Shown here in pieces: positions 50,865 through 59,766 of a DNA stretch of 64,000 bases. The stretch lies in the NCBI GenBank assembly GCA_902362925.1, contig CABIYL010000016.1, one strand, 5' to 3'. Each line of letters starts with the position of its first letter. Within the stretch, counting starts at the first letter, position 1. This DNA comes from Pseudoflavonifractor sp902362925. GTDB lineage: Bacteria; Bacillota; Clostridia; Oscillospirales; Oscillospiraceae. Position numbers and translations under genes: made by a program. The notes under the pieces are model-generated. The model saw only the letters and a list, made by a program, of their open reading frames with translations. It made no database searches and was not told where the DNA came from.

Positions 50865-51530
50865 ATGCCTATTTTACAGACAACAGATTTAAAAAAATAC
50901 TATGGTGAAAAACCGAACATTACAAAGGCGCTGGACGGCGTTTCCCTTTCAGTGGAACATGGGGAATTTGTCGCCATTGTCGGCACATCCGGCAGCGGTA
51001 AATCCACGCTGCTGAACATGATCGGCGGTTTGGATGTCCCTACTTCCGGCAAGGTCATTGTGGATGGAAAAGACCTGTCCACCCTGAAAGACGAGCAGCT
51101 TACTATTTTCCGCAGACGGAAAATCGGCTTTATCTTTCAGAACTACAATCTTGTCCCTGTCCTCAATGTCTATGAAAACATTGTTCTGCCGGTGGAATTG
51201 GACGGCGATCAGGTGGACAAAAACTATATGCAGGAAGTTGTTCGGATGTTGGGCCTGGAAGATAGGCTGAACAATATGCCGAATAATCTCTCCGGCGGCC
51301 AGCAGCAGCGCGTGGCGATTGCACGCGCTCTGGTATCGAAACCGGCGATTGTGCTGGCGGACGAGCCGACGGGCAACCTTGACAGCCGGACAAGCAGTGA
51401 TGTTCTTGGCCTGCTGAAAGTAAGCAGCCAGAAATTTCACCAGACCCTTGTAATGATTACCCATAACAACGAGATCGCCCAGCTCGCGGATCGGATCGTC
51501 CGTATTGAGGATGGGAAAATTTCTGAATGA
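50865..51530 (+). CDS. ABC transporter ATPase (MacB/BceA type)
   Basis: A 221-residue ATPase with ATG after GAAAGGTGGTAGAACTT. Walker A GTSGSGKST, Q-loop FQNYNLVPVLNVYENI, signature LSGGQQQR, Walker B IVLADEPTGNLDSRTS, switch His in VMITHNNEIAQ. LolD/MacB/BceA group. It pairs with the FtsX-like permease 13 bp downstream. In such modules the pump protects against bacitracin, nisin or similar cell-wall peptides. Confidence 0.94.
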   Translation: MPILQTTDLKKYYGEKPNITKALDGVSLSVEHGEFVAIVGTSGSGKSTLLNMIGGLDVPTSGKVIVDGKDLSTLKDEQLTIFRRRKIGFIFQNYNLVPVLNVYENIVLPVELDGDQVDKNYMQEVVRMLGLEDRLNNMPNNLSGGQQQRVAIARALVSKPAIVLADEPTGNLDSRTSSDVLGLLKVSSQKFHQTLVMITHNNEIAQLADRIVRIEDGKISE

Positions 51531-51543
51531 GGGGGTGTTGAAA

Positions 51544-54117
51544 ATGAACGATATTTTATTTGGCAATAATAACAGACCCATTATTAAGAAATTGTCCAGG
51601 CGGTACTTTAAGGCCAGCAAAAGCAGGAATATCATTGCTATTGTTGCCATTATTCTTACAACCGTCTTGTTCACAACGATCTTCACACTGGGTTCCGGTT
51701 TAATTGATACGGTACAAGACCAAAATATCCGAAAGATGGGCGGGGACGGTCAAGCTGTTCTCAACTACATTAGTGACGAAGTTTTTGATGATGTAAAGGG
51801 CAACGAATTGATTGACCGAATTGCCTATACAAAGGCGGTTTCTTACCATCTTAACAATCCGGGGCTTGCGAAATGGCGTTCTGATATGTGGTATATGGAT
51901 GATACCGCGTTGGAATTTGCCAGATACGAGCCGACAACAGGACACCGCCCCGAAGCTGAAAATGAGATCATAGCCGACACAAAGACATTAGAGGCATTGG
52001 GGGTTCCGGCTGAAATCGGCGCGACAGTCACCCTTGATTATGAAATCAAGGGCAAGGAGTACACAACTGATTTTACACTGTGCGGCTTTTGGGAAACAGA
52101 CAGCCTAAGTAATATCGGGCGTATTATCGTATCGAAAGCCTTTATAGATAGCCATGCCGACTTACTCACCTATACCTATCCTGTGGACAATGATTATTCT
52201 GGCATTGTGACGGCGTATATCATGTTCCGTGGCAGCGGCTCCGTAGAAGAAAAATTGCAGCAGCTCCTTACAGAAACCGGCTACACCTGTGACACGCTTG
52301 GAGGACAGCCCACAGACGAAAACTATATTGTCGCCCGTGTCAGTCCCGCTTATCAAAGCAGCCCTATCAGTGAAAATTCCGCCCTGTTTATTGCCGGTAT
52401 TGTGGGAATACTCGCGATTATGGCAACAGGCTATTTGATTATCTACAATATTTTTCAAATCTCTGTTATTCAAGATATTCAGTCCTACGGGCAGCTTAAA
52501 ACATTGGGAACCACAAGGCGGCAGATCAAAAAGATTATCAACAAACAGGCCCTGCTTCTGTCTGCGGTAGGTATCCCCATTGGCCTGATTATCGGCTTTT
52601 TTATTGGCCGCGCTTTAGTTCCGGCTCTGATGAACGGCACAACTTATACTTCCGACGCTGGCGTTGTGGTGACAGTAAATCCGCTGATATTCATTGGCTC
52701 GGCTATCTTTGCTTTTGTTACTGTTTCTATCAGTGTGCGAAAACCGGCTAAGATCGCAGGTGCAATCTCACCGATTGAAGCTATCCGCTACACAGAAAAT
52801 GACGCAGGCGCATTTCAAACAAAGAACCGTCTGGCTGTAAAAAAATCAACCAGCGGCGCAAAAATTCATCGGATGGCCTTGGCAAATTTGGGGAGAAATC
52901 GAAAACGAACGATCCTTGTAATCGTGTCTATGACATTGAGCCTGGTACTGTTTAACACCGTATTTACTCTATCCAGTGGTTTTGATATTGATAAGTATGT
53001 TGAGAAGTTCTTAAACAAGGATTTTATCATTTCTTCCGCAGACTATTTCAACTATAACTTCGCCCGCAGCGAAACATACTTGTCCGAAACCTTTATCAAT
53101 GCTGTCCAACAACAGGACGCCTACGAGGATGGCGGCAGACTATATTCCAGCAAGGTGACAGAAGAAAGATTTTCCGCTGAAACAGACGCCGTAACAAATT
53201 ACAACAAGGACGAATATGGAAATCCTCTTATTGCTCTGTATGGGGCAGACGATTTTCTTCTAAGCTCGATGGATGTAGTCGAGGGCGAAATTGATTGGGA
53301 TGCTCTTAAAACGGGAAAATACACGCTGTACGCGCTTACAATGGATGACAATGGGAATATAATTGACAATCCATCTATCCATGTCGGAGATACGATCACC
53401 TTTCATCACTGGAAGATGAACGGGTTAGCCGGTACACTGGATAACAGCTTTGACCTTACCGTTATGGCAAAAGTTCTTATCAATGAAAATACCGATACAG
53501 AACGAAACACGGGCGCGGCACGTTTTTATTTGCCCACAGAACAGTTCAAGCCGCTCTGCCTCAATCTCCTTTTGGTAAGTTTTCCGTTCAATGTTAAGGA
53601 CGGAATGGACAGCGACATGAGCAGCTTTCTAAGCAACTATGTGGAAAACATTGAGCCGAGCATGGACTATGAATCGAAAGAAACTTACGTTCAGTCCTTT
53701 CATAGCATGACATCCCTTATTATTACAATCGGCGGTGCTTTAAGCGTTATTATCGGTCTGATCGGCATAGTAAATTTCATCAATTCGGTATTGACAAGCA
53801 TTATTACGCGGCAAAAAGAATTTGCTATGCTCCAAAGTATTGGCATGACAGGCAGACAGCTCAAACGGATGTTGTCCTATGAGGGCTTGTATTATGCTGT
53901 GGGAACAATTATAGCCTCGTTGATCGTTGGGGTGCTGTTCTCTCTAATCATTGTGCAGGCGATAGCAAGTAGTTTCTGGTTCTTCACTTATCACTTTGTA
54001 ATTTGGCCGATGTTGATTGTTTATCCGTTTCTTATCTGCTTGACAGTAATTATTCCCACAATTCTTTACCGACAATTTGCCAAAAGCAGCATTATTGAAA
54101 GGCTTCATCAAAATTGA
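51544..54117 (+). CDS. FtsX-like ABC permease
   Basis: An 857-residue permease with ATG after GAGGGGGTGTTGAAA. One helix near residue 30-55 (IIAIVAIILTTVLFTTIFTL), then a large outer domain. Three helices follow at about 275-410 (ALFIAGIVGILAIMATGYLI), a second FtsX-type half from about 455 (TILVIVSMTLSLVLFNTVFT), a second outer domain, and three final helices. The two extracellular domains are a mark of this group, longer than typical BceB. It is the likely peptide-sensing and export partner of the ATPase. Confidence 0.92.
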   Translation: MNDILFGNNNRPIIKKLSRRYFKASKSRNIIAIVAIILTTVLFTTIFTLGSGLIDTVQDQNIRKMGGDGQAVLNYISDEVFDDVKGNELIDRIAYTKAVSYHLNNPGLAKWRSDMWYMDDTALEFARYEPTTGHRPEAENEIIADTKTLEALGVPAEIGATVTLDYEIKGKEYTTDFTLCGFWETDSLSNIGRIIVSKAFIDSHADLLTYTYPVDNDYSGIVTAYIMFRGSGSVEEKLQQLLTETGYTCDTLGGQPTDENYIVARVSPAYQSSPISENSALFIAGIVGILAIMATGYLIIYNIFQISVIQDIQSYGQLKTLGTTRRQIKKIINKQALLLSAVGIPIGLIIGFFIGRALVPALMNGTTYTSDAGVVVTVNPLIFIGSAIFAFVTVSISVRKPAKIAGAISPIEAIRYTENDAGAFQTKNRLAVKKSTSGAKIHRMALANLGRNRKRTILVIVSMTLSLVLFNTVFTLSSGFDIDKYVEKFLNKDFIISSADYFNYNFARSETYLSETFINAVQQQDAYEDGGRLYSSKVTEERFSAETDAVTNYNKDEYGNPLIALYGADDFLLSSMDVVEGEIDWDALKTGKYTLYALTMDDNGNIIDNPSIHVGDTITFHHWKMNGLAGTLDNSFDLTVMAKVLINENTDTERNTGAARFYLPTEQFKPLCLNLLLVSFPFNVKDGMDSDMSSFLSNYVENIEPSMDYESKETYVQSFHSMTSLIITIGGALSVIIGLIGIVNFINSVLTSIITRQKEFAMLQSIGMTGRQLKRMLSYEGLYYAVGTIIASLIVGVLFSLIIVQAIASSFWFFTYHFVIWPMLIVYPFLICLTVIIPTILYRQFAKSSIIERLHQN

Positions 54118-54677
54118 GTTTGTCCGGCATAGGTAGCTGAATAAGGACATCTAAATAAGCGACTGAATCCATTAGAAAACCGGGGGCATTCTGCCTTCGG
54201 TTTTCTAATTGTCACAAACTTGCGAGATTTCAGCGTGTTATTATGTCGAAACGCTGTTATGCTGTGAGGATTTTGTGAGGATTATAGGCTAAGATATAAG
54301 AAATTGAGGAAAGAATGTACTGCCCGGCGGCAGAAAAGAAAAAACCGCCGAAGGGCAGGCTGCTTAACACGCCCATAATGTCTGGAACGGCGGTATCATG
54401 GAGGTATCGCCGTGTTTCTTTGCATCGTTCATCCGCCTAATTTGTTAAAAAAAGCCCAGCCACCGAACCTGCCCCGTCTGGCAGCCAGTGCGAAAATTGT
54501 CATTCTGTAAGTGAATATTGGAGTTTTTGCGCTCGAATAGCTTTCTGCTGTCCGGGCGCTTTTTCATACCTGTGGGGACGGAACATCGGGTCAACATGGC
54601 CCGAACCTTGCCCCCGGTGCCGTTCCCCGCCGCCCCGTTCAGATTTTCCCGCAAAAATCTGAACGGAGGAAAGGCAG
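54118..54677. other. intergenic region with several hairpins
   Basis: TTAGAAAACC with GGTTTTCTAA (about 54174-54209) terminates the ABC operon. CCGTTCAGATTTT with AAAAATCTGAACGG (54635-54666) lies directly ahead of the sigma-like gene. Between them are GC-rich stretches without a supported gene. Confidence 0.6.
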
Positions 54678-55037
54678 ATGGAAGTCACCATCAATTACAA
54701 CGGACAAGCTGTGGCCGTGGAGGTCACGCTGGAAGTCTATGAATTTCTTGACCGGGCCGACCACAAAGCCGAGAACCTGTCCCATGAACAGCGGCGGCAT
54801 TGGGATGGCCGGGAGTTTGACGAATACATAGTTGCCACCGAGGGCGTGGGTATCTACGGCGAAACGCCGGAGGAATACCTTTGCCGCATGGAAACGCTGG
54901 ACGAGCTGATGGCCGTCCTGGACACCTGCACCGAGGCCCAGCGCCGCCGGTTCCTGCTCTATGCCCTGGACGGTTTGAGCTATGCGGAGATCGGAACGAT
55001 TTGCGGCTGCTCAAAGTATTCTGTCCGGGACTCCATT
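54678..55037 (+). CDS. sigma-70-like small protein, 3' end in the gap
   Basis: 120 codons are visible; ATG after CGGAGGAAAGGCAG. The start is VTINYNGQAVAVEVTLEVYE FLDRADHKAENL (two parts), then a sigma region 4-type helix-turn-helix (LYALDGLSYAEIGTICGCSK, YSVRDSI) at which the run of N begins. Proteins of this group end soon after that helix, so it is nearly complete. They are common in IMEs with TnpX-type recombinases and may direct transcription of the element. Confidence 0.78.
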
Positions 55038-55375
55038 NNNNNNNNNNNNNNNNNNNNNNNNNNNNNNNNNNNNNNNNNNNNNNNNNNNNNNNNNNNNNNN
55101 NNNNNNNNNNNNNNNNNNNNNNNNNNNNNNNNNNNNNNNNNNNNNNNNNNNNNNNNNNNNNNNNNNNNNNNNNNNNNNNNNNNNNNNNNNNNNNNNNNNN
55201 NNNNNNNNNNNNNNNNNNNNNNNNNNNNNNNNNNNNNNNNNNNNNNNNNNNNNNNNNNNNNNNNNNNNNNNNNNNNNNNNNNNNNNNNNNNNNNNNNNNN
55301 NNNNNNNNNNNNNNNNNNNNNNNNNNNNNNNNNNNNNNNNNNNNNNNNNNNNNNNNNNNNNNNNNNNNNNNNNNN
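55038..55375. other. assembly gap (338 N)
   Basis: Unknown sequence. It joins two different sigma-like genes; the true length may differ. An apparent single frame across it is accidental. Confidence 0.99.
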
Positions 55376-55616
55376 AATCCTTTTGGAGCGCGAGGAACGG
55401 GCCGCCCGCCTGCGGCTGATTGCCACCTTGCCGGAGGCCCTGTCCCATGCCACTCCCACCCAGGCCCGCCGCATCCGGGACTACTACATCGCCGGTATCA
55501 ACCAGCCGAAAATTGCCCGGATGGAGGGCGTACACAGCAGCAAGGTCAGCGTTGCCATTCGGCGGGGCCTGCGGAATATGCGCCGCTGCTATGACGGCCT
55601 TTTCCCATCAGAGTGA
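55376..55616 (+). CDS. sigma-70-like small protein, 5' end in the gap
   Basis: The last 79 codons of a second sigma-like gene: LEREERAARLRLIATLPEAL, then SHATPTQARRIRDYYIAGIN and the recognition helix region ARMEGVHSSKVSVAIRRGLR, ending NMRRCYDGLFPSE. The helix order is that of region 4 in the other two complete paralogs downstream. The start lies within the N run. Confidence 0.75.
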
Positions 55617-55626
55617 GGGCGGGCCT

Positions 55627-56088
55627 ATGCAGACCATCAACCTCAAACAGTATTATCCGTTCTGCACCGAGGATACCTTTGTGGAGGTGTCGGATGAAAT
55701 CGTTGAAGCGTTCCTGCTGGACAAGCGGGCCGAGGCTGCCAGGGAGCGCAAGATGTACCGCTACAAGGCCCACTACTCCCTTGACTGTGACGATGGGATT
55801 GAAAAAGCCGCCATCGGCTGGGCGCAGCCATCGCCGGAGGACTACATCGTACAGAAAGAGGAACAGGCCGAACACGCCGAACTGCTCCGGCGGCTCTATG
55901 AGGCCATTTCCTCTCTGCCCCCAACGCAGGCCCGCCGCGTCCATGCCCGATATATGCTGGGGATGAAAGTAAAGGACATTGCCGCGATGGAGGGCATTAC
56001 CCCATCCCAGGCTGGGAAGTCCATCCATGCGGCGCTCCGGCGGATGCGCCGGTACTTCATACGCCGGAAATGGACAAGCGGCCTATGA
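55627..56088 (+). CDS. sigma-70-like small protein, third copy
   Basis: A 153-residue protein with ATG after GAGGGCGGGCCT. It begins QTINLKQYYPFCTEDTFVEV, has a charged helical middle with YSLDCDDGIE, and ends in a region 4 helix-turn-helix (SSLPPTQARRVHARYMLGMK, DIAAMEGITPSQAGKSIHAA). It has no region 2, so it cannot be a full sigma factor by itself. It is translationally coupled to the next paralog (4-bp overlap). Confidence 0.83.
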   Translation: MQTINLKQYYPFCTEDTFVEVSDEIVEAFLLDKRAEAARERKMYRYKAHYSLDCDDGIEKAAIGWAQPSPEDYIVQKEEQAEHAELLRRLYEAISSLPPTQARRVHARYMLGMKVKDIAAMEGITPSQAGKSIHAALRRMRRYFIRRKWTSGL

Positions 56089-56624
56089 AAACCATCAACC
56101 TGAAAAAATACTACTACCCGATTTGCAAGAAAGACACCTTTGTGGAAGTGCCGGACGAGGTTGCAGACACCATTGTGGAGGAAAGCCGCGCAGAGAACGC
56201 CAATGACGCAAAGCAGCACTATCACTGTTACTCTCTGGACGCTTCACCCGGCATAGAACACCATTTCCCGGAACAAGTCATCTCCCCGGAAGATATTCTG
56301 ATGGAGAAAGAAACGGAACGGGAACAGGAGGCCGCCCGCGCCCTGATGATGGAACGGCTCCAGGAGGCTCTTGCCACCCTGACACCCCGGCAGGCAAGCT
56401 GCCTTCATGCCCGGTTTTGGGAGGGCAAGCCCTTTAAGGAGATTGCCGAGGCCGAAGGCTTCATGACATCAGCGGCCATTGTCACGGTTCGCAACGCCAT
56501 TATCAAGTTACAGAAATATTATATCAAGCGCGGCTGGATGGAGCCGCCAAAGGAGAAAACGATATGCACAAAGACAACACCGCCCAAGCGAAATCGAAAA
56601 AGGACGAGCGCGAAGAAGTCCTGA
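56085..56624 (+). CDS. sigma-70-like small protein, fourth copy
   Basis: A 179-residue paralog of the previous gene: KTINLKKYYYPICKKDTFVE, YSLDASPGIEHHF, then region 4 (ATLTPRQASCLHARFWEGKP, FKEIAEAEGFMTSAAIVTVR). A basic tail (PPKRNRKRTSAKKS) overlaps the DUF3847 gene by 61 bp in another frame. Its RNA polymerase role is inferred from the helix-turn-helix. Confidence 0.83.
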   Translation: MKTINLKKYYYPICKKDTFVEVPDEVADTIVEESRAENANDAKQHYHCYSLDASPGIEHHFPEQVISPEDILMEKETEREQEAARALMMERLQEALATLTPRQASCLHARFWEGKPFKEIAEAEGFMTSAAIVTVRNAIIKLQKYYIKRGWMEPPKEKTICTKTTPPKRNRKRTSAKKS

Positions 56625-56860
56625 AGGAAATCCGGCAGCTTGAGAACCGCCAGAAGATTTTGGAGAACAAGCAGCGCAATGAGGAACGCAAGGCCCGCAC
56701 CCGCCGCCTGATTGAGCGCGGGGCCATTTTGGAGGGCATTTTTCCTCTGGCCCCCGGCCTTCCCGGCGTAGAGGTCAAGGCGTTCCTGATTGCCCTGTCC
56801 CATCTTCCGGGGGCGGCGGAACTGGCCGCAAAACTGCCGAAATCCGGGGACAAGCCGTAA
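56564..56860 (+). CDS. DUF3847 family protein
   Basis: A 98-residue basic helical protein: coiled-coil (DEREEVLKEIRQLENRQKIL, ENKQRNEERKARTRRLIERG) followed by a small globular end (AILEGIFPLAPGLPGVEVKA). DUF3847 proteins lie just upstream of MobA/MobL relaxase genes in Firmicutes elements and may bind oriT as an accessory factor, as MobC does. The gene starts inside the preceding sigma-like gene with GGAG 8 bases before. Confidence 0.85.
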   Translation: MHKDNTAQAKSKKDEREEVLKEIRQLENRQKILENKQRNEERKARTRRLIERGAILEGIFPLAPGLPGVEVKAFLIALSHLPGAAELAAKLPKSGDKP

Positions 56861-56867
56861 GTCCCTT

Positions 56868-56925
56868 GTTTACAAGGGCGCACTTATGCACCGTTACCGG
56901 TGTTGTGCGCCCTGCCGGGGGCTGT
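56868..56925 (-). other. oriT with RSF1010-type nic core
   Basis: The minus strand reads TAAGTGCGCCCT at 56886-56875, equal to the nic core I know from RSF1010/R1162 (MobQ family). GGGCGCAC and CACCG are repeated inverted to the right (CCGGTG ... GTGCGCCC, to about 56912), the usual hairpin by the nick. It sits between DUF3847 and the relaxase gene, as expected. Cleavage would fall between TAAGTGCG and CCCT. Confidence 0.8.
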
Positions 56926-57046
56926 TGCGTACTTCGTCCGCGATGGGGCGCTACCCTCCCCAAACCCCTTGTGCGCTCCGCAGAGCCAAACACCCGCTTC
57001 GCGTCTGTTCGGTTCCACGGAGCCTAAATCGCCTCACGGAAAGGAG

Positions 57047-58486
57047 GTGCGTGTTATCGCCATCTGCCATATCCCCATCAAAATCATCCAGCGCAGCAAG
57101 GGCAAATCCGCCGTTGCCGCAGCCGCCTACCGCAGCGGCACCAAACTGACAAATGAGTGGGACGGCCTGACCCATGACTACACCCGCAAGGGCGGCGTTG
57201 TCCATGCGGAAATCATGCTGCCCGTCCACGCCCCGCCGGAATTTGCAGATCGCTCCACCCTCTGGAACAGCGTGGAGCAGATCGAGAAAGCGAGGGACAG
57301 CCAGCTCGCCCGCGAGGTGGAAGTTGCCCTGCCCCGTGAGCTGACACGGGAGCAACAACTTGCCCTTGTCCGGGCCTATGTGAAGAACAACTTTGTTGCC
57401 GCCGGTATGTGTGCAGACTTCGCACTCCATGACAAAGGGGACGGAAATCCCCATGCCCATATTCTGCTGACGATCCGCCCGCTGAAAGAAAATGGTGAGT
57501 GGGGCGCAAAGTGCCGCAAGGTCTATGACCTGGACGAGCGCGGCCAGCGTATCCCAAATGGTAAAGGGGGCTGGAAGAATCACCGAGAGGACACCACCGA
57601 CTGGAATGACAAAGGAAAAGCTGAAGTCTGGCGGGCGGCGTGGGCGGACTATACCAACCGGGCATTGGAAGCAGCCGGAAGGCCGGAGCGTATCGACCAC
57701 CGCAGCTACAAACGGCAGGGCCTTGATAAAATCCCTACCGTCCACATGGGCGTAGCTGCTACCCGCATGGAGCGCCGAGGAATTGCAACCGAAAAAGGTA
57801 ATCTCAACCGCCAGATTTCCGCCGACAACAAACTGCTCAAAGAGATCAAGGCCCGCATTACCCGGCTTTACAACTGGTCAAAAGCGGAAGCCGGAAAGCC
57901 TGCCAAGAAAGGCATTATGGCTGAACTGTGGGAGGCACAGCAGCAACTAAAACAGGCCAACACCCGCACTGGCAAAATCCGGGCTTTGCAGGAGAGCGCC
58001 GCCTTGTTCTACTTTTTACAGTCGAATGGTATCCAGTCCATGCAGCAGCTGCATGAAAAGATGGTGGACATGAATGCCCGCTACTATGATCTGCGCGGCA
58101 AGATCGTCAGCGCCGAGCGCCGGATTGCCGCTCTCACCGAGCGCGGGGAAATGTGGGCGCAGTACAACAGGTACAAGCCCATCCGCAGGCAGCTTAACAA
58201 GGTGAAACCAGCAAAACGGGAACTGTTCGAGCAGCGTCACAGCCGGGAACTGGCTCTCTATGAAGCAGCGGCCCGGTATCTGAAGGAACTGAAAGATGGC
58301 GGCGAGGCCCTTACGCCCAAGGCATGGGAACGGGAGATCGCCCAGCTGACCGCTGAAAAAGAGGCAAACACTTTGCAGATGAAAGCTATGCGGAACGAAT
58401 TGAAGGCCGCCGAACAGCTCCGCAAGGCAGTCAATCTGTTAGCCCGACAGGGCCAGCACCACAAGAAGGAGGAACACGAGCTATGA
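57047..58486 (+). CDS. MobA/MobL-type relaxase (MobQ family)
   Basis: About 479 residues. Homologues start at the Met before AICHIPIKIIQRSKGKSAVA; here that codon is ATC (57056), preceded 7-8 bases upstream by AAAGGAGG. The only in-frame GTG (57047) overlaps that ribosome site. Relaxase motifs: YRSGTKLTNEWDG region, EVEVALPRELTREQQLALVR, and the His triad HDKGDGNPHAHILLTIRPL. A helical C-terminal half follows with coiled-coil. It nicks the oriT just upstream and leads the strand into the recipient. Confidence 0.9.
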   Translation: MRVIAICHIPIKIIQRSKGKSAVAAAAYRSGTKLTNEWDGLTHDYTRKGGVVHAEIMLPVHAPPEFADRSTLWNSVEQIEKARDSQLAREVEVALPRELTREQQLALVRAYVKNNFVAAGMCADFALHDKGDGNPHAHILLTIRPLKENGEWGAKCRKVYDLDERGQRIPNGKGGWKNHREDTTDWNDKGKAEVWRAAWADYTNRALEAAGRPERIDHRSYKRQGLDKIPTVHMGVAATRMERRGIATEKGNLNRQISADNKLLKEIKARITRLYNWSKAEAGKPAKKGIMAELWEAQQQLKQANTRTGKIRALQESAALFYFLQSNGIQSMQQLHEKMVDMNARYYDLRGKIVSAERRIAALTERGEMWAQYNRYKPIRRQLNKVKPAKRELFEQRHSRELALYEAAARYLKELKDGGEALTPKAWEREIAQLTAEKEANTLQMKAMRNELKAAEQLRKAVNLLARQGQHHKKEEHEL

Positions 58487-58520
58487 CCATGACCCATTGG
58501 CCGGTTTGGAATGCGGCAAC

Positions 58521-58919
58521 ATGAGGAAACACAACACTGCCCCCGTCCCCATTATGGACTATCGCCAATATCGCAAGGTACGGCGGCTGGTACATGAGTG
58601 CTGCAACTATGACGGCGGCAACTGTATTGCGCTGGACGATGGGGAGGAATGCGTCTGCGTCCAGTCCATTTCCTACTCCTTGTTGTGCCGCTGGTTTCGG
58701 GCGGCGGTGCTGCCGCTGGACAAGGAACTGGAAACAGCCCTGTTTTATCGGCTGGACGCCAAGCGTTGTACCGTATGTGGGGCATTGTTCCGCCCAGGCT
58801 CCAACCGGGCCAAATACTGCCCGGAATGTGCCGGACACATGAAGCGCATCAAGGCCGCCCAGCGCAAGCGCAAACAGCGGGCGAAGTGTCACGCTTTAGG
58901 GCCTGAAAAGCCCTTGTAA
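58521..58919 (+). CDS. cysteine-rich VLP-domain protein
   Basis: A 132-residue protein: MDYRQYRKVRRLVHECCNYD, NCIALDDGEECVCVQSISYS, LLCRWFRAAVLPLDKELETA, and a zinc-ribbon-like end RCTVCGALFRPGSNRAKYCP ECAGHM (two parts). This is the pattern of the cysteine-rich VLP proteins in IMEs, thought to bind zinc and nucleic acid. It starts 34 bp after the relaxase; the ribosome site is weak, so an upstream TTG at 58497 is possible. Confidence 0.83.
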   Translation: MRKHNTAPVPIMDYRQYRKVRRLVHECCNYDGGNCIALDDGEECVCVQSISYSLLCRWFRAAVLPLDKELETALFYRLDAKRCTVCGALFRPGSNRAKYCPECAGHMKRIKAAQRKRKQRAKCHALGPEKPL

Positions 58920-59031
58920 ATCAAGGCTTTTTTCGAGGGTGTCGGCGGGAGCCTGATAGATTTATCCTCTGGCCCCCAAAACGGCCCTCTAAATGGGGAC
59001 TAAGCCCCAATACGAACCTAAGGAGGAACCT

Positions 59032-59766
59032 ATGTCAGATAACCGAAAATATTACTACCTGAAACTCAAAGAGAACTACTTTGACGATGACTCCATCGTA
59101 CTGCTGGAAAGTATGCAGGACGGTGTCTTGTACTCCAACATCCTGCTCAAGCTGTATCTGAAATCCCTGAAACACGGCGGGCGGCTCCAGCTGGACGAGA
59201 ATATCCCTTACACGGCGCAAATGATCGCTACCATCACCCGCCAGCAGATCGGCACTGTGGAGAGGGCCTTGCAAATCTTCCTGAAACTGGGCCTTGTGGA
59301 AGTGCTGGACAGCGGCACATTCTACATGAGCAATATCGAACTGCTGATCGGCCAGTCCTCTACCGAGGCCGAGCGAAAGCGGGCGGCGAGGCTCCAAAAC
59401 AAGGCTATTTCCGCGCCCCGGACAAATGGCGGACATTTGTCCGCCATTCGTCCACCAGAGATAGAGATAGAGTTAGAGAAAGAGATAGAGATAAAGAGAG
59501 AGATAGAGAAGGGACAACCCGCCCGCGCCTATGGTCGTTACCAGAATGTTTTCCTGACCGATGAAGAACTGGCAGATTTGCAGGCCAGCTTTCCCACCGT
59601 ATGGGGTCAGTACATCGAAAAGCTGTCGGAGTACATGGCTTCTACCGGCAAGCGGTATCAGAGCCATGCCGCTACCATCCGGCGCTGGGCCAGCGAGGAC
59701 GCCAGGAAAGCGGCTCCGGCCTCTCGCAACCGGGATTACAGCGTAAAGGAGGATGAAACCGTATGA
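59032..59766 (+). CDS. replisome organizer-type replication protein
   Basis: A 244-residue protein with ATG after CTAAGGAGGAACCT. The N-terminal winged helix (YYYLKLKENYFDDDSIVLLE, GGRLQLDENIPYTAQMIATI) is that of phage replisome organizers. A Glu/Ile/Lys run at residues 143-160 is coded by a GAGATA-like DNA repeat (59459-59513). The C-terminal part (YGRYQNVFLTDEELADLQAS, SHAATIRRWASED) is the DnaD-like end seen in primosome loaders. It is coupled to the DnaC-like gene (4-bp overlap) and likely opens replication of the excised element. Confidence 0.87.
   Translation: MSDNRKYYYLKLKENYFDDDSIVLLESMQDGVLYSNILLKLYLKSLKHGGRLQLDENIPYTAQMIATITRQQIGTVERALQIFLKLGLVEVLDSGTFYMSNIELLIGQSSTEAERKRAARLQNKAISAPRTNGGHLSAIRPPEIEIELEKEIEIKREIEKGQPARAYGRYQNVFLTDEELADLQASFPTVWGQYIEKLSEYMASTGKRYQSHAATIRRWASEDARKAAPASRNRDYSVKEDETV
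59459..59513 (+). repeat. GAGATA-type tandem repeat within the replication gene
   Basis: Imperfect hexamers (GAGATA, GAGTTA, GAGAAA and similar) code for an EIEIELEKEIEIKREIEK linker. Unit changes of six bases keep the frame but could alter linker length. Confidence 0.75.

Noticed and set aside
54678..55616. A single 313-codon gene across the N run
   Set aside because: Each side has its own sigma region 4 helix-turn-helix, so they are two genes that happen to be in the same frame; the gap length is not reliable.
59459..59513. CRISPR or phase-variable frameshift tract
   Set aside because: The units are six bases, so changes keep the frame, and they encode a linker within a conserved gene.
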